From positions 1 to 14,122 of the forward strand of contig JBDKKW010000021.1 in NCBI GenBank assembly GCA_039795895.1: 14,122 bases of DNA, read 5' to 3'. The notes under the pieces were generated by a model. It saw only the letters and a program-made list of their open reading frames with translations. It was not told where the DNA came from and searched no databases. Both the position numbers and the translations under genes were made by a program. The stretch comes from JBBTSQ01 sp039795895. Lineage in GTDB: Bacteria > Patescibacteriota > Minisyncoccia > Phycocordibacterales > JBAYGS01. This document shows positions 6,789-13,792 of this stretch, piece by piece (positions within the stretch are counted from its first letter, which is position 1; each line of letters begins with the position of its first letter).

Positions 6789-7316
6789 CTACAATTTCTC
6801 CTGCTTCTGCACAAACCCTACAATCCCCCGCCAGAGAAAATACGCAATCCCTGCCACCGCAAAGCCACCGAGAATATCGAGCGGAAAGTGAATACCAGCT
6901 GAGACGCGTGCCACGCCAATCACAATTGCAGTGATAAGTAGAAGCCAGCCAATCTTTCGACTATAGTGAAAGGCACCAAAAGCCAAAGCGCCAAAAAACG
7001 AAGCATGTCCTGATGGAAACGAATCCATACCATCATGGAGATACAATGCGTGCACCGACTGCAGAGCCTCAAACGGTCGCGGAGATGGATAGAGGTGCTT
7101 GATAATCGACGCAATAATGTACGCGAACCCTGCGGCCGCAAAAATCGAAAGTACTTGGCGAATATCATTTTTTTGATCCTTACCCCAGATACCGTAGGCG
7201 ATAATTCCTACAAGCACTACATACCCCAGATATTCAGCGCAAAAGATCACACAGTGAGCAATCAGCGGACTGGAATTTGCAAACGTATTTAACAACAAAA
7301 GAATTGATTCGTTCAT
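6789..7316 (-). CDS. PAP2-family membrane phosphatase, probable undecaprenyl-diphosphatase
   Basis: Integral membrane acid phosphatase of the PAP2/BcrC type, likely removing a phosphate from undecaprenyl diphosphate to recycle the lipid carrier on the outer face of the membrane. The 175 residues carry the three phosphatase motifs: K73-x6-R80-P81 (KHLYPSPRP), PSGH (101-104), and R137-x5-H143-x3-D147. The last normally starts with Ser-Arg but here reads Ala-Arg. About five or six hydrophobic segments (8-22, 28-45, 55-72, 104-117, 122-136, 148-162). It starts 8 bp after the stop of the polyprenyl glycosylphosphotransferase gene and is co-transcribed with it, which supports a carrier-recycling role. 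AGGG lies 3 nt before the ATG. Other PAP2 substrates, such as phosphatidate, cannot be excluded. Confidence 0.88.
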   Translation of the reverse strand: MNESILLLLNTFANSSPLIAHCVIFCAEYLGYVVLVGIIAYGIWGKDQKNDIRQVLSIFAAAGFAYIIASIIKHLYPSPRPFEALQSVHALYLHDGMDSFPSGHASFFGALAFGAFHYSRKIGWLLLITAIVIGVARVSAGIHFPLDILGGFAVAGIAYFLWRGIVGFVQKQEKL

Positions 7317-7324
7317 ATTCCCTA

Positions 7325-8659
7325 TTATATACCACTACGAGATAGTAATGTTTTGATCGTCTTAAACGCAATAATTAAATCAAGGAAAAACGAACGATTC
7401 TTGAGATAAAACAAATCGTATGAGAGTTTGATCTTGGTCTGGTCAATAGCCAGAGAAAATTTTGGTGGATCAATCTGATGAATTTGCGCCCAACCAGAAA
7501 GTCCTGGAGCAACTTTATGTCGCATCGAATAGTACGGGATTTCTGTTGCATACGTTGCCACCAATGCCGGAAGCTCTGGCCGAGGACCAATGAGTGACAA
7601 ATCCCCCAACAACACATTCCACAGCTGGGGTAACTCATCAATACGAAGTTTACGAAGCACCCGACCCACTCTCGTAATCCGCTTGTCTGGACTCTGTGCC
7701 GTCCCCTCACTCATGGTACGAAATTTCAAAATAGTAATCGGTCTACCACCACGACCCACGCGTTCTTGGCGAATAAAAATACTTCCTCGATCACCGAGAT
7801 AGATAGCAAGAAACACCACCGGGTACAAGACCAGAGAAAGGACACCCAACACACACGCACTCACCACATCAATCAGGCGCTTACAGGTCTCATAGAGCAT
7901 ATGAGAACTTGAGACACTATTTTCGATAAACCAGTGTTGGTTTACCAAAGACAGTGGGATGCGATCAAACACATCTTCGTACAATTTATGCAGATGAACA
8001 CAGCGCACACGACCAGCAATCTCGGCGTAACACTGTGCTAATTTTGGATTTTGTTGCGACTGATAAAAATCCGCTACCAAGAGCGCGATGGATTGACTGC
8101 GAATCTGTTCGTACAATACCGTAAGGTCTGTAGCGGTAAGTTGTTCGAGTGTTATCCTCGAAACAAAAGTGATATGGTAGCGCGGATTACTATTTATCTC
8201 AGCAAATAATTCAGAAGCCTCATCTCCATCCGCAATCAGCAACGCCGACTCGCGTTTACGATTACCTAAGACAGTGTCACTTTTGTATCGCCACAACAGC
8301 TCGAGCAGATAGGAACACGCAAGATACGTCAACAAAATAATTTTGGGACTAATCAGTGATTCAGGAAGCAGGTAAAAGTAGCACACCGCAAGCATCCCCG
8401 ACACGAGTTCACCCTTAAAAATCAAAGTTGGAAGTCGACTTCGAAGAATCAGTGCTCGCTTGCCATAGAGTCCGCCGAGATAAAACGCTCCGAGTAAAAA
8501 CAGAAAGACCGGTAGGAAAAAGACCAGATGAGTAAGTACCAGAGAACCCGCTGGAAACTCCCAAAAACGTGTAAAAAGACTCAGCCAAATTGAGCCCACA
8601 TACACCACCATATCGCCCAAAAACAGTGCTAGAGCCTCATATTTGTTTGATATAGACAT
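7325..8659 (-). CDS. polyprenyl-phosphate sugar phosphotransferase (WbaP/PglC-like initiating enzyme)
   Basis: Membrane enzyme that transfers a sugar-1-phosphate from a nucleotide sugar to undecaprenyl phosphate, the first step of exopolysaccharide, O-antigen-like or glycoprotein glycan assembly. Layout of the 444 residues: four N-terminal membrane segments (about 8-28, 42-64, 84-98, 105-123), a Rossmann-like CoA-binding-type domain (about 130-235), a membrane helix with KRLIDVV (260-285), then the catalytic domain. That domain shows FIRQERVGRGG (295-305), ILKFRTM (310-316), the Asp-Glu dyad in RIDELPQ (339-345), LSLIGPRPE (354-362), APGLSGWAQ (384-392) and the amphipathic C-terminus. Length and domain order match large WbaP-type enzymes. 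It heads an operon with the PAP2 phosphatase. The sugar transferred cannot be read from the sequence. Confidence 0.93.
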   Translation of the reverse strand: MSISNKYEALALFLGDMVVYVGSIWLSLFTRFWEFPAGSLVLTHLVFFLPVFLFLLGAFYLGGLYGKRALILRSRLPTLIFKGELVSGMLAVCYFYLLPESLISPKIILLTYLACSYLLELLWRYKSDTVLGNRKRESALLIADGDEASELFAEINSNPRYHITFVSRITLEQLTATDLTVLYEQIRSQSIALLVADFYQSQQNPKLAQCYAEIAGRVRCVHLHKLYEDVFDRIPLSLVNQHWFIENSVSSSHMLYETCKRLIDVVSACVLGVLSLVLYPVVFLAIYLGDRGSIFIRQERVGRGGRPITILKFRTMSEGTAQSPDKRITRVGRVLRKLRIDELPQLWNVLLGDLSLIGPRPELPALVATYATEIPYYSMRHKVAPGLSGWAQIHQIDPPKFSLAIDQTKIKLSYDLFYLKNRSFFLDLIIAFKTIKTLLSRSGI

Positions 8660-8667
8660 ACACAGTA

Positions 8668-8696
8668 GTTATACCTAGCACTAACTATAACCATAA
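8668..8696 (-). promoter_or_regulatory. promoter of the sugar phosphotransferase-PAP2 operon
   Basis: Minus strand TTATGG (8696-8691, weak -35), 17-nt spacer, TATAAC (8673-8668). The -10 ends 8 nt before the ATG at 8659, so the leader would be about 2-3 nt at most. The inverted pair TAGTTA (8666-8671) and TAACTA (8682-8687) overlaps it. Confidence 0.4.
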
Positions 8697-8723
8697 AAAG
8701 CTCAAAAAACAACACGACTTGCG

Positions 8724-8732
8724 TGCTATACT
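8724..8732 (+). promoter_or_regulatory. extended -10 promoter of the GT4 gene
   Basis: TGC followed by TATACT (8727-8732), an extended -10 element with no recognisable -35. It ends 12 nt before the ATG at 8745, so the leader would be about 5-6 nt. Confidence 0.45.
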
Positions 8733-8744
8733 TTATCTATTCCC

Positions 8745-9878
8745 ATGGACGAGAAAAAGAAAAAGATACTCTACGTCATCACTAAAGGTAACCTGGGCGG
8801 AGCGCAACGCTACGTTTTTGATCTTGCCACCGGACTTCCTCAGAAACACTGCGAGGTGGTCGTTGCTATCGGCACCAAGGATGGCAGTGCACTGAAAGAC
8901 CAACTTGAAGCTGTTGGTATTCGCACCATCCCCCTCACCGCACTCGGTCGAGACGTGTCGCTTAGTCGTGACACTGAGTCTTTTAGAGCGCTCTGGAAGA
9001 TCATCACAAAAGAAAGGCCAGACATACTCCACCTAAATAGCCCGAAGGCGGCCGGCCTCGGGGCATTGGCCGGCCGCCTTCTCCGCGTCCCCCAAATCAT
9101 CTTTACCGCACACGGATGGACGTGGAATGAAGATCGCCCTACTTTTCAAAAGCTCCTGATCAAGCTCATCTCATGGTGCACCATCATACTCGCGCACCAC
9201 ACCATCACCATTTCAGAACGTGAGCGCGAACAAGCTCTTGCCCTACCTTTTGTACCCTCAACCAAAGTCACCACTATTCGTAACGGCGTATCAAAAGCCA
9301 CCCCACTTCCTCGGCACATTTCAGAAGAGCGTCTCGGTGTACCCTTTGCTCCGTCACTGATTACTATTGGAGCCATTGGTGAGTTACACAAAAACAAAGG
9401 ATTCACGTATCTACTCACCGGCTTCGCAGAGGCGGTCAAAAAGCTTCCCCTCCGCCTGATTATCATCGGCGAAGGTGAAGAACGAGTACCCCTCACAAAA
9501 CTCATAGCCGAGCTTGGTATTTCGGAAAAAGTCTTTCTGGTAGGTACACACGCAAACGCCTCTGAGCTCCTCTCAGCATTTGATATTTATATTCTTTCTT
9601 CGATCAAGGAAGGTTTGCCGTACGTACTACTTGAAGCTGGCTCGGCGGGGATTCCACTGATTTCAACCGATGTGGGGGGTGTGCGAGAAATTGTTGATGA
9701 TATGCATAACGGCATGCTCATCAAAGCAAAAAATAGCGACGAAATCGCCCACGCAATCACCTACCTCTACGAACACAAAGAAGTGCGTGACTCGTTTTCA
9801 AAAGCAATCAAGGAAAAGATTACCAAAGAGTTTTCAGCGGAGGCGATGAAGGAGCGGACGTATTCGCTGTACCGGTAA
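8745..9878 (+). CDS. GT4-family glycosyltransferase (GT-B fold)
   Basis: Retaining glycosyltransferase that adds a sugar from a nucleotide donor to a growing lipid-linked glycan, probably on the cytoplasmic face of the membrane. The 377 residues form two Rossmann-like halves. The N-terminal half has the glycine loop GNLGGAQRYV (15-24), HLNSPKAAGLGALAGRL (96-112) and TAHGW (121-125), and ends at TIRNGV (177-182). The C-terminal half has IGELHKNKGF (211-220), LIIIGEGEER (238-247) and the donor-binding E289-x7-E297 motif (KEGLPYVLLEA), then TDVGGVREIV (308-317). Length is typical. It diverges from the sugar phosphotransferase, so it probably extends the same glycan. Its coding sequence contains a perfect 14-bp GC-rich inverted repeat (9044-9081). 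No Shine-Dalgarno precedes the start. Confidence 0.93.
   Translation: MDEKKKKILYVITKGNLGGAQRYVFDLATGLPQKHCEVVVAIGTKDGSALKDQLEAVGIRTIPLTALGRDVSLSRDTESFRALWKIITKERPDILHLNSPKAAGLGALAGRLLRVPQIIFTAHGWTWNEDRPTFQKLLIKLISWCTIILAHHTITISEREREQALALPFVPSTKVTTIRNGVSKATPLPRHISEERLGVPFAPSLITIGAIGELHKNKGFTYLLTGFAEAVKKLPLRLIIIGEGEERVPLTKLIAELGISEKVFLVGTHANASELLSAFDIYILSSIKEGLPYVLLEAGSAGIPLISTDVGGVREIVDDMHNGMLIKAKNSDEIAHAITYLYEHKEVRDSFSKAIKEKITKEFSAEAMKERTYSLYR
9044..9081. repeat. perfect 14-bp GC-rich inverted repeat inside the GT4 gene
   Basis: Arms GAAGGCGGCCGGCC (9044-9057) and GGCCGGCCGCCTTC (9068-9081) around a 10-nt spacer. The 8-mer GGCCGGCC appears twice (9050-9057, 9068-9075). It encodes residues in the SPKAAGLGALAGRL segment, a normal donor/acceptor-cleft region of the family. 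No T-run follows on either strand, so it is not an intrinsic terminator. Confidence 0.8.
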
Positions 9879-9881
9879 GTA

Positions 9882-10039
9882 TTAAAATTCCCACAGTTGG
9901 ATGCAATTCGAGGCACGAGCGAGGCCGTCTACAGGTGCCTATCACAAACGATAGGCCTTGCGACCAAAACGTATAGTAATACGTTGCGGGAGCAAATGAG
10001 CGAAGTAACGAAGAAGTGCGCTGACTGTGGGAATTTTAA
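9882..10039. repeat. 158-bp inverted-repeat-bounded structured element between the GT4 gene and rodA
   Basis: Perfect 16-bp terminal inverted repeats: TTAAAATTCCCACAGT (9882-9897) and ACTGTGGGAATTTTAA (10024-10039). The interior holds a 7-bp hairpin (9937-9943 with 9950-9956, loop ACAAAC), another 7-bp hairpin (9968-9974 with 9979-9985, loop AGTA), and the alternative pairing AGGCAC (9911-9916) with GTGCCT (9935-9940). The right arm contains the rodA stop codon. It could be a structured RNA or large double-ended terminator for the converging genes, or a MITE-like miniature element. No target-site duplication is clear. Confidence 0.6.
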
Positions 10040-11184
10040 AATCCGAGGAATTCATTATGCATGGTCTCTTTGTGAGCCCCCCTTGAATACCTCCGCATCC
10101 CCATCAGTACCCCCAGCCCCGCAAACTCGGTCAGTAGGTGCGTCCCCCCGTAACTTAAAAAAGGAATGGTAATACCCGTCACCGGCAAAAGTCCCATATT
10201 CATTCCCACATTGACCACAAAATGACTGATGAACAAAATCGCCAATCCCAATCCATACAAGATTTCAAAATTGGTTGCCCCATAAAATGCATTGGCCAAT
10301 ATCCGCCAAATCACAATCGCAAAAAGTACAAAGACAATATACACCCCTACCAACCCCCACTCCTCAGCAAAAGCGGCGAACACAAAATCAGTCTGATATT
10401 CAGGCAAGAATTTTAATCGAGATTGCGTGCCATACCCCACTCCCTTGCCGAGCACCTGACCAGAACCCACCGCGATAGTCGATTGATAAGCGTTGTATCC
10501 AGATCCATGCACATCAGCCAATGGGTGAATAAAGTTTACAATACGATTCTTTTGGTACTCCTTAAATACCCCGACCCAGAGGCCTGAAAACGCGATCGCT
10601 CCCACACAAAACACCAAGGCAATATGCCGTTTAGAAATACCTGAGACAAGCACCATTCCAAACCAGATGAAAAAGATAATAATCGCACTACCAAAGTCTG
10701 GGTGAAAGAACACTAAGGCGAAGATAATAAACGCATAGACACCGGAGACAATAATATGTCTTACGTTGGCAATTTCAATATGACGCTTCGAGAAGTATTT
10801 TGAAAGCAAAATAATCAGCACCAATTTGATTGGATCAACCGGCTCAAAAGACACGCTACCAAATCGAAACCAGCTTTGTGCGCCATTGGTTACACTTCCA
10901 AATACAAACAAACTAAGTAGTACGACGCACGACAACACAAACAGAGTCACCACTACCGAGGTACGCTTTAAAAAACGAAAATCAATAAATGAAAACGAGA
11001 AGAAAATCGACAGCGATACCCCAATCCACACCAGCTGACGATAAAAAAGCCCGGTGTCTCCGGTAAAAGAATTCATCGTGACCAGACCTGCAAGCAAAAG
11101 CGGAATTACCGCCAAAAGCAGTATCCAGTCTACCGAAATCCGCCGAAGGGATTCAACGGGAGTTTTATCTACGAGTACTGCCAT
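10036..11184 (-). CDS. rodA: SEDS-family peptidoglycan polymerase RodA
   Basis: Multi-pass membrane glycosyltransferase that polymerises lipid II into glycan strands for side-wall synthesis, normally with a class B penicillin-binding protein. The 382 residues show the SEDS pattern: about ten membrane segments, GAQSWFRFG (101-109), FEPVDPIKL (113-121, usually QPSE-type), HPDFGSA (161-167), YNAYQSTIAVGSG (230-242), KFLPEYQTDFVFAAFAEE (258-275) with the Asp equivalent to the catalytic residue (D266), and GLLPVTGITIPFLSYGG (331-347). The Lys-rich FtsW-type tail is absent, and the motifs are closer to RodA than FtsW. The start ATG overlaps the TAA of the upstream gene (TAATG), so translation is probably coupled. 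No mreBCD or PBP gene is in the window. Confidence 0.93.
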   Translation of the reverse strand: MAVLVDKTPVESLRRISVDWILLLAVIPLLLAGLVTMNSFTGDTGLFYRQLVWIGVSLSIFFSFSFIDFRFLKRTSVVVTLFVLSCVVLLSLFVFGSVTNGAQSWFRFGSVSFEPVDPIKLVLIILLSKYFSKRHIEIANVRHIIVSGVYAFIIFALVFFHPDFGSAIIIFFIWFGMVLVSGISKRHIALVFCVGAIAFSGLWVGVFKEYQKNRIVNFIHPLADVHGSGYNAYQSTIAVGSGQVLGKGVGYGTQSRLKFLPEYQTDFVFAAFAEEWGLVGVYIVFVLFAIVIWRILANAFYGATNFEILYGLGLAILFISHFVVNVGMNMGLLPVTGITIPFLSYGGTHLLTEFAGLGVLMGMRRYSRGAHKETMHNEFLGF

Positions 11185-11945
11185 TACTTTGAAGGAATTA
11201 GTCGAGGAATAATCTCTACTCGAGCACCGGAAGCACCAAATGGTTTCGGCCAGGTAAATACAATATGGGTACTACTTTGTGGGGCAATCCGTGGAGTGGT
11301 CGTACGTGAAAATCCTATCACATTGTTATCAGTATCAAAGACGAGCGCCACCACCTCCGCCTCACCAACCTCCCTCACTGAATGGTTGGCAATATCAGCC
11401 TCAAGACGGGGCGACGTCTTTTCATCTTGTAGTGCAAATTTTGCAACAAATAAGACATCTTCTTGTGCGGTCATCCTCTGCCAATCAAACACCTGTGTAA
11501 ACTCAAACAGTGTTCGCTCGGGGATACGCTCTCCGACATCAATCGCTGGCTCGAAAATCGCAAATACTTTGCCTGGAGGGACAAAAGTTTGACCCTTGCG
11601 CTCAGAAATCAACAAGCCATCCTTGTCGTAGATTCGAAAGATATATGGCGCTGATAGCGCTCCAAAACCAACATTTGGATTCTCAATATATGCGACCGCA
11701 TTATAGACACCGGACTGTACGGAAAGTGATCTCGCCCACTTCACAATCGGCTCGGGAATCTGGAACGGACAAATCTTTTGACAGACACCTCCACAATCAA
11801 CTCCAGCTTCATCTTGATTTTTCTTACCATCAAAGCATGATGGTGGATGGTAGAACAGCAGAAAAAGAGGTAGACCAATCAACAGCAAAAGTACCGAACC
11901 AATACCCCCAATATACAGAGTTTGTCTTCGAGAAGACCAGGACAT
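11184..11945 (-). CDS. membrane-anchored extracellular protein with CxDGxxN...DCGGxCxxxC motif
   Basis: Not a named family. The 253 residues start with a short basic stretch and one membrane segment (9-32), so the rest is probably outside the cell. Directly after it comes a four-cysteine motif, SCFDGKKNQDEAGVDCGG (36-53) plus VCQKIC (C37, C51, C55, C59). This Asp/Gly-rich, probably disulphide- or metal-stabilised module is seen in surface proteins of several phyla. Two beta-rich stretches follow (about 78-150 and 160-246). The second, with IANHSVREVGEAEVVALVFD and a following DNNVIGFSRT, resembles FxLYD-type extracellular domains. The overlap with rodA suggests an envelope role. The -10-like TACTAT ends 6 nt before the ATG. 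Confidence 0.85.
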   Translation of the reverse strand: MSWSSRRQTLYIGGIGSVLLLLIGLPLFLLFYHPPSCFDGKKNQDEAGVDCGGVCQKICPFQIPEPIVKWARSLSVQSGVYNAVAYIENPNVGFGALSAPYIFRIYDKDGLLISERKGQTFVPPGKVFAIFEPAIDVGERIPERTLFEFTQVFDWQRMTAQEDVLFVAKFALQDEKTSPRLEADIANHSVREVGEAEVVALVFDTDNNVIGFSRTTTPRIAPQSSTHIVFTWPKPFGASGARVEIIPRLIPSK

Positions 11946-11951
11946 AGGAGA

Positions 11952-11960
11952 ATAGTAACA
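11952..11960 (-). promoter_or_regulatory. extended -10 promoter of the DCGG-protein/rodA pair
   Basis: Minus strand TG (11960-11959), T, TACTAT (11957-11952). It lies just after a T7 run, with no clear -35. The expected start falls on the A of the ATG at 11945, a leaderless arrangement. It would let this pair be expressed apart from the upstream peptidase gene. Confidence 0.4.
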
Positions 11961-11995
11961 AAAAAAGAGACCTCACGCGAGCGACCACTATCGAC

Positions 11996-13792
11996 CTAAA
12001 AAAGACTCAGCAGGAGTGATTTTAGTATCCCCATCTTAGTCTGCATAATAGTAATCATCTGCATTAAAAATGATGGTTCCGGCGCAACATCCAACACTGG
12101 AGTTTCTGTAGCAAACCCGACCATCGTCGACGGAGAAGAAGTTGCCACAACATCAGTACTCGATCCAACAAGACCTTGCGTAACCAGCTCATTTGTAATC
12201 TTGGTTCCAAAATTAAGAGTAGTCGTAGCAATTGCCTTTGTCACAACGGGTACTTTTTGCACATCTGCCATAATTTTAGGAGACGCCACCACACCAACAT
12301 TTTGTGTAGAAACCCCAACCTTCTCCTCTGAGCTTACCGTAGGAACACCCGTAGCTGTTCCAAAATAAGTCTTGACGGTTTTAAGGTAATTTCTAAAGAC
12401 TCGTTCGACTACCGATTGTGGGTACTCTGGATGAACCAACCCAGAAATCTTTGTTTTAAAATCAGGATCATTTTTGTATGGAAAAAGTAAGTCGTTCTGA
12501 GAGACATTTGATAAATAAGACATCTTTCGTAAAATCGTGTCTGAATCACATTGTGCACACAACGGTGATGCATCAGCAGTCTTCAAGAACTCAAGTAATT
12601 CTGCAAATCCCTTTACCCCCACAAGAGCGAAGAAATTCTTTAGTACCAAGCCCGAATGGGTATACGCCGTATACACAGAATAATAGCCTGAACCATCAAG
12701 GAGATAATCGAACGTCTTTTGATATTTATTAGTTAATTCTTCAGCAGAAAACAGGTGATCTTTTACGATTTCATCAGTAAACACCTCTTTGTCTGTATCC
12801 CCTCCAAATACATACTTTCTAGCTTCATTTTCAAGAAATACTGCCAACCCTTCACCAAACCATCGAGCCTGATACACCGCACCTCTAAAAAGGTTTAGAT
12901 CGAAGGCAGTCAGGTGGGTAATTTCATGCACCAACGTAAGCGCGATTTCATCATCAGTCTGAAGCTGGGTAATTGATTCGTTGAGTAGTATTAGGTGCGC
13001 TTTGGTAGCCAAAGCCATCGCTTCATATCCAACGGTAGATGCCCCGAGAGGTTGGGAAAGTATGATGACTCGTTCGGGAGCAGGAACCCCAATTCTACTT
13101 TTAAAAAGTTCATCCAAGAAAGTAAGTCGACTGATAATACGCTCAAGTCTAGCCACCGAACTCGTCTTGCCAGCGAGAGTAAACCTCCCCACCGTTTTCA
13201 CGGTATTTCCCGCTTTAGGTGGTGGAACAAACACCGCAATCGTAGGTGACACATACGCAGTCTCGATTGGATAATCAAACTGTATCGGATTGGTATCTTT
13301 GACCGGAGGCCACATTGAGAGCAATTTCCAATCTGTCGGATAGGCAATAGACAGTGTCGGGTTCTGGAAAAATCCCCCATCATAAACACGGAACTCATAT
13401 ATTGCCAAAGGGTTTGTAAACGGCGTCTCCACCATTTGATCAATATAGAGATGTTGCATACCTGCATTGGTAGGATAGCCCGTAAGTACCGACACATACG
13501 TATTACCCTCTTCGGTCATCGTAAGTTCTTTTGTTTCACTTGAGATCTTATTAATTTGATACTTCATCGAACCTGTCATACCAAATTCTTTGGACTGATC
13601 AAACCAAAATACCTCACTACTCCCCGTATCGATTGGGAGTGTCCACACCCCTCGAGCCAAAAAGTTGGGGTTAATCGCAATTGCCGCACTCTGTCGATTA
13701 CCTATATATCGAGGAGGTGTCTCTGCCCAGACCATCTTGGCAACCGACAAGACACAGACACCTATGGTACAGAAAAGGAGTATTTTTTTCAT
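11996..13792 (-). CDS. secreted HExxH zinc metallopeptidase (peptidase MA/gluzincin-like)
   Basis: Probable exported protease. The 598 residues begin with a signal peptide (KKILLFCTIGVCVLSVAKMV, likely cut after VWA at 23). A beta-rich domain follows (about 25-205). The catalytic domain is at about 210-405, with the zinc motif HEITH (H289, E290, H293) and WFGEGLAVFLENEA (311-324), whose E314 fits the third zinc ligand of the gluzincin/MA clan. A CxxC pair (C412, C415) and a helical stretch (about 455-478) come next. Residues 480-573 are a Ser/Thr/Val/Ala/Pro-rich linker of the kind seen in surface proteins, and 574-598 form a hydrophobic C-terminal helix that may anchor it to the membrane. 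It overlaps the upstream gene by ATGA, so it is translationally coupled. The substrate is unknown. Confidence 0.88.
   Translation of the reverse strand: MKKILLFCTIGVCVLSVAKMVWAETPPRYIGNRQSAAIAINPNFLARGVWTLPIDTGSSEVFWFDQSKEFGMTGSMKYQINKISSETKELTMTEEGNTYVSVLTGYPTNAGMQHLYIDQMVETPFTNPLAIYEFRVYDGGFFQNPTLSIAYPTDWKLLSMWPPVKDTNPIQFDYPIETAYVSPTIAVFVPPPKAGNTVKTVGRFTLAGKTSSVARLERIISRLTFLDELFKSRIGVPAPERVIILSQPLGASTVGYEAMALATKAHLILLNESITQLQTDDEIALTLVHEITHLTAFDLNLFRGAVYQARWFGEGLAVFLENEARKYVFGGDTDKEVFTDEIVKDHLFSAEELTNKYQKTFDYLLDGSGYYSVYTAYTHSGLVLKNFFALVGVKGFAELLEFLKTADASPLCAQCDSDTILRKMSYLSNVSQNDLLFPYKNDPDFKTKISGLVHPEYPQSVVERVFRNYLKTVKTYFGTATGVPTVSSEEKVGVSTQNVGVVASPKIMADVQKVPVVTKAIATTTLNFGTKITNELVTQGLVGSSTDVVATSSPSTMVGFATETPVLDVAPEPSFLMQMITIMQTKMGILKSLLLSLF

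Noticed and set aside
7317..7327. TATAAT directly before the PAP2 gene
   Set aside because: It overlaps the stop codon of the sugar phosphotransferase, there is no good -35, and the 8-bp gap fits co-transcription. It may be chance.
9897..10172. Plus-strand 91-codon open frame after the GT4 gene
   Set aside because: It begins with TTG inside the left inverted repeat, has no ribosome binding site, and its second half is antisense to rodA.
11510..11947. 145-codon plus-strand open frame opposite the DCGG-protein gene
   Set aside because: Shadow of a membrane-anchored protein with a clear cysteine motif; low-complexity composition and no start signal.
11946..11995. Possible terminator between the peptidase gene and the DCGG-protein gene
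   Set aside because: There is a T7 run, but the preceding stem is only about 3 bp, too weak to call.
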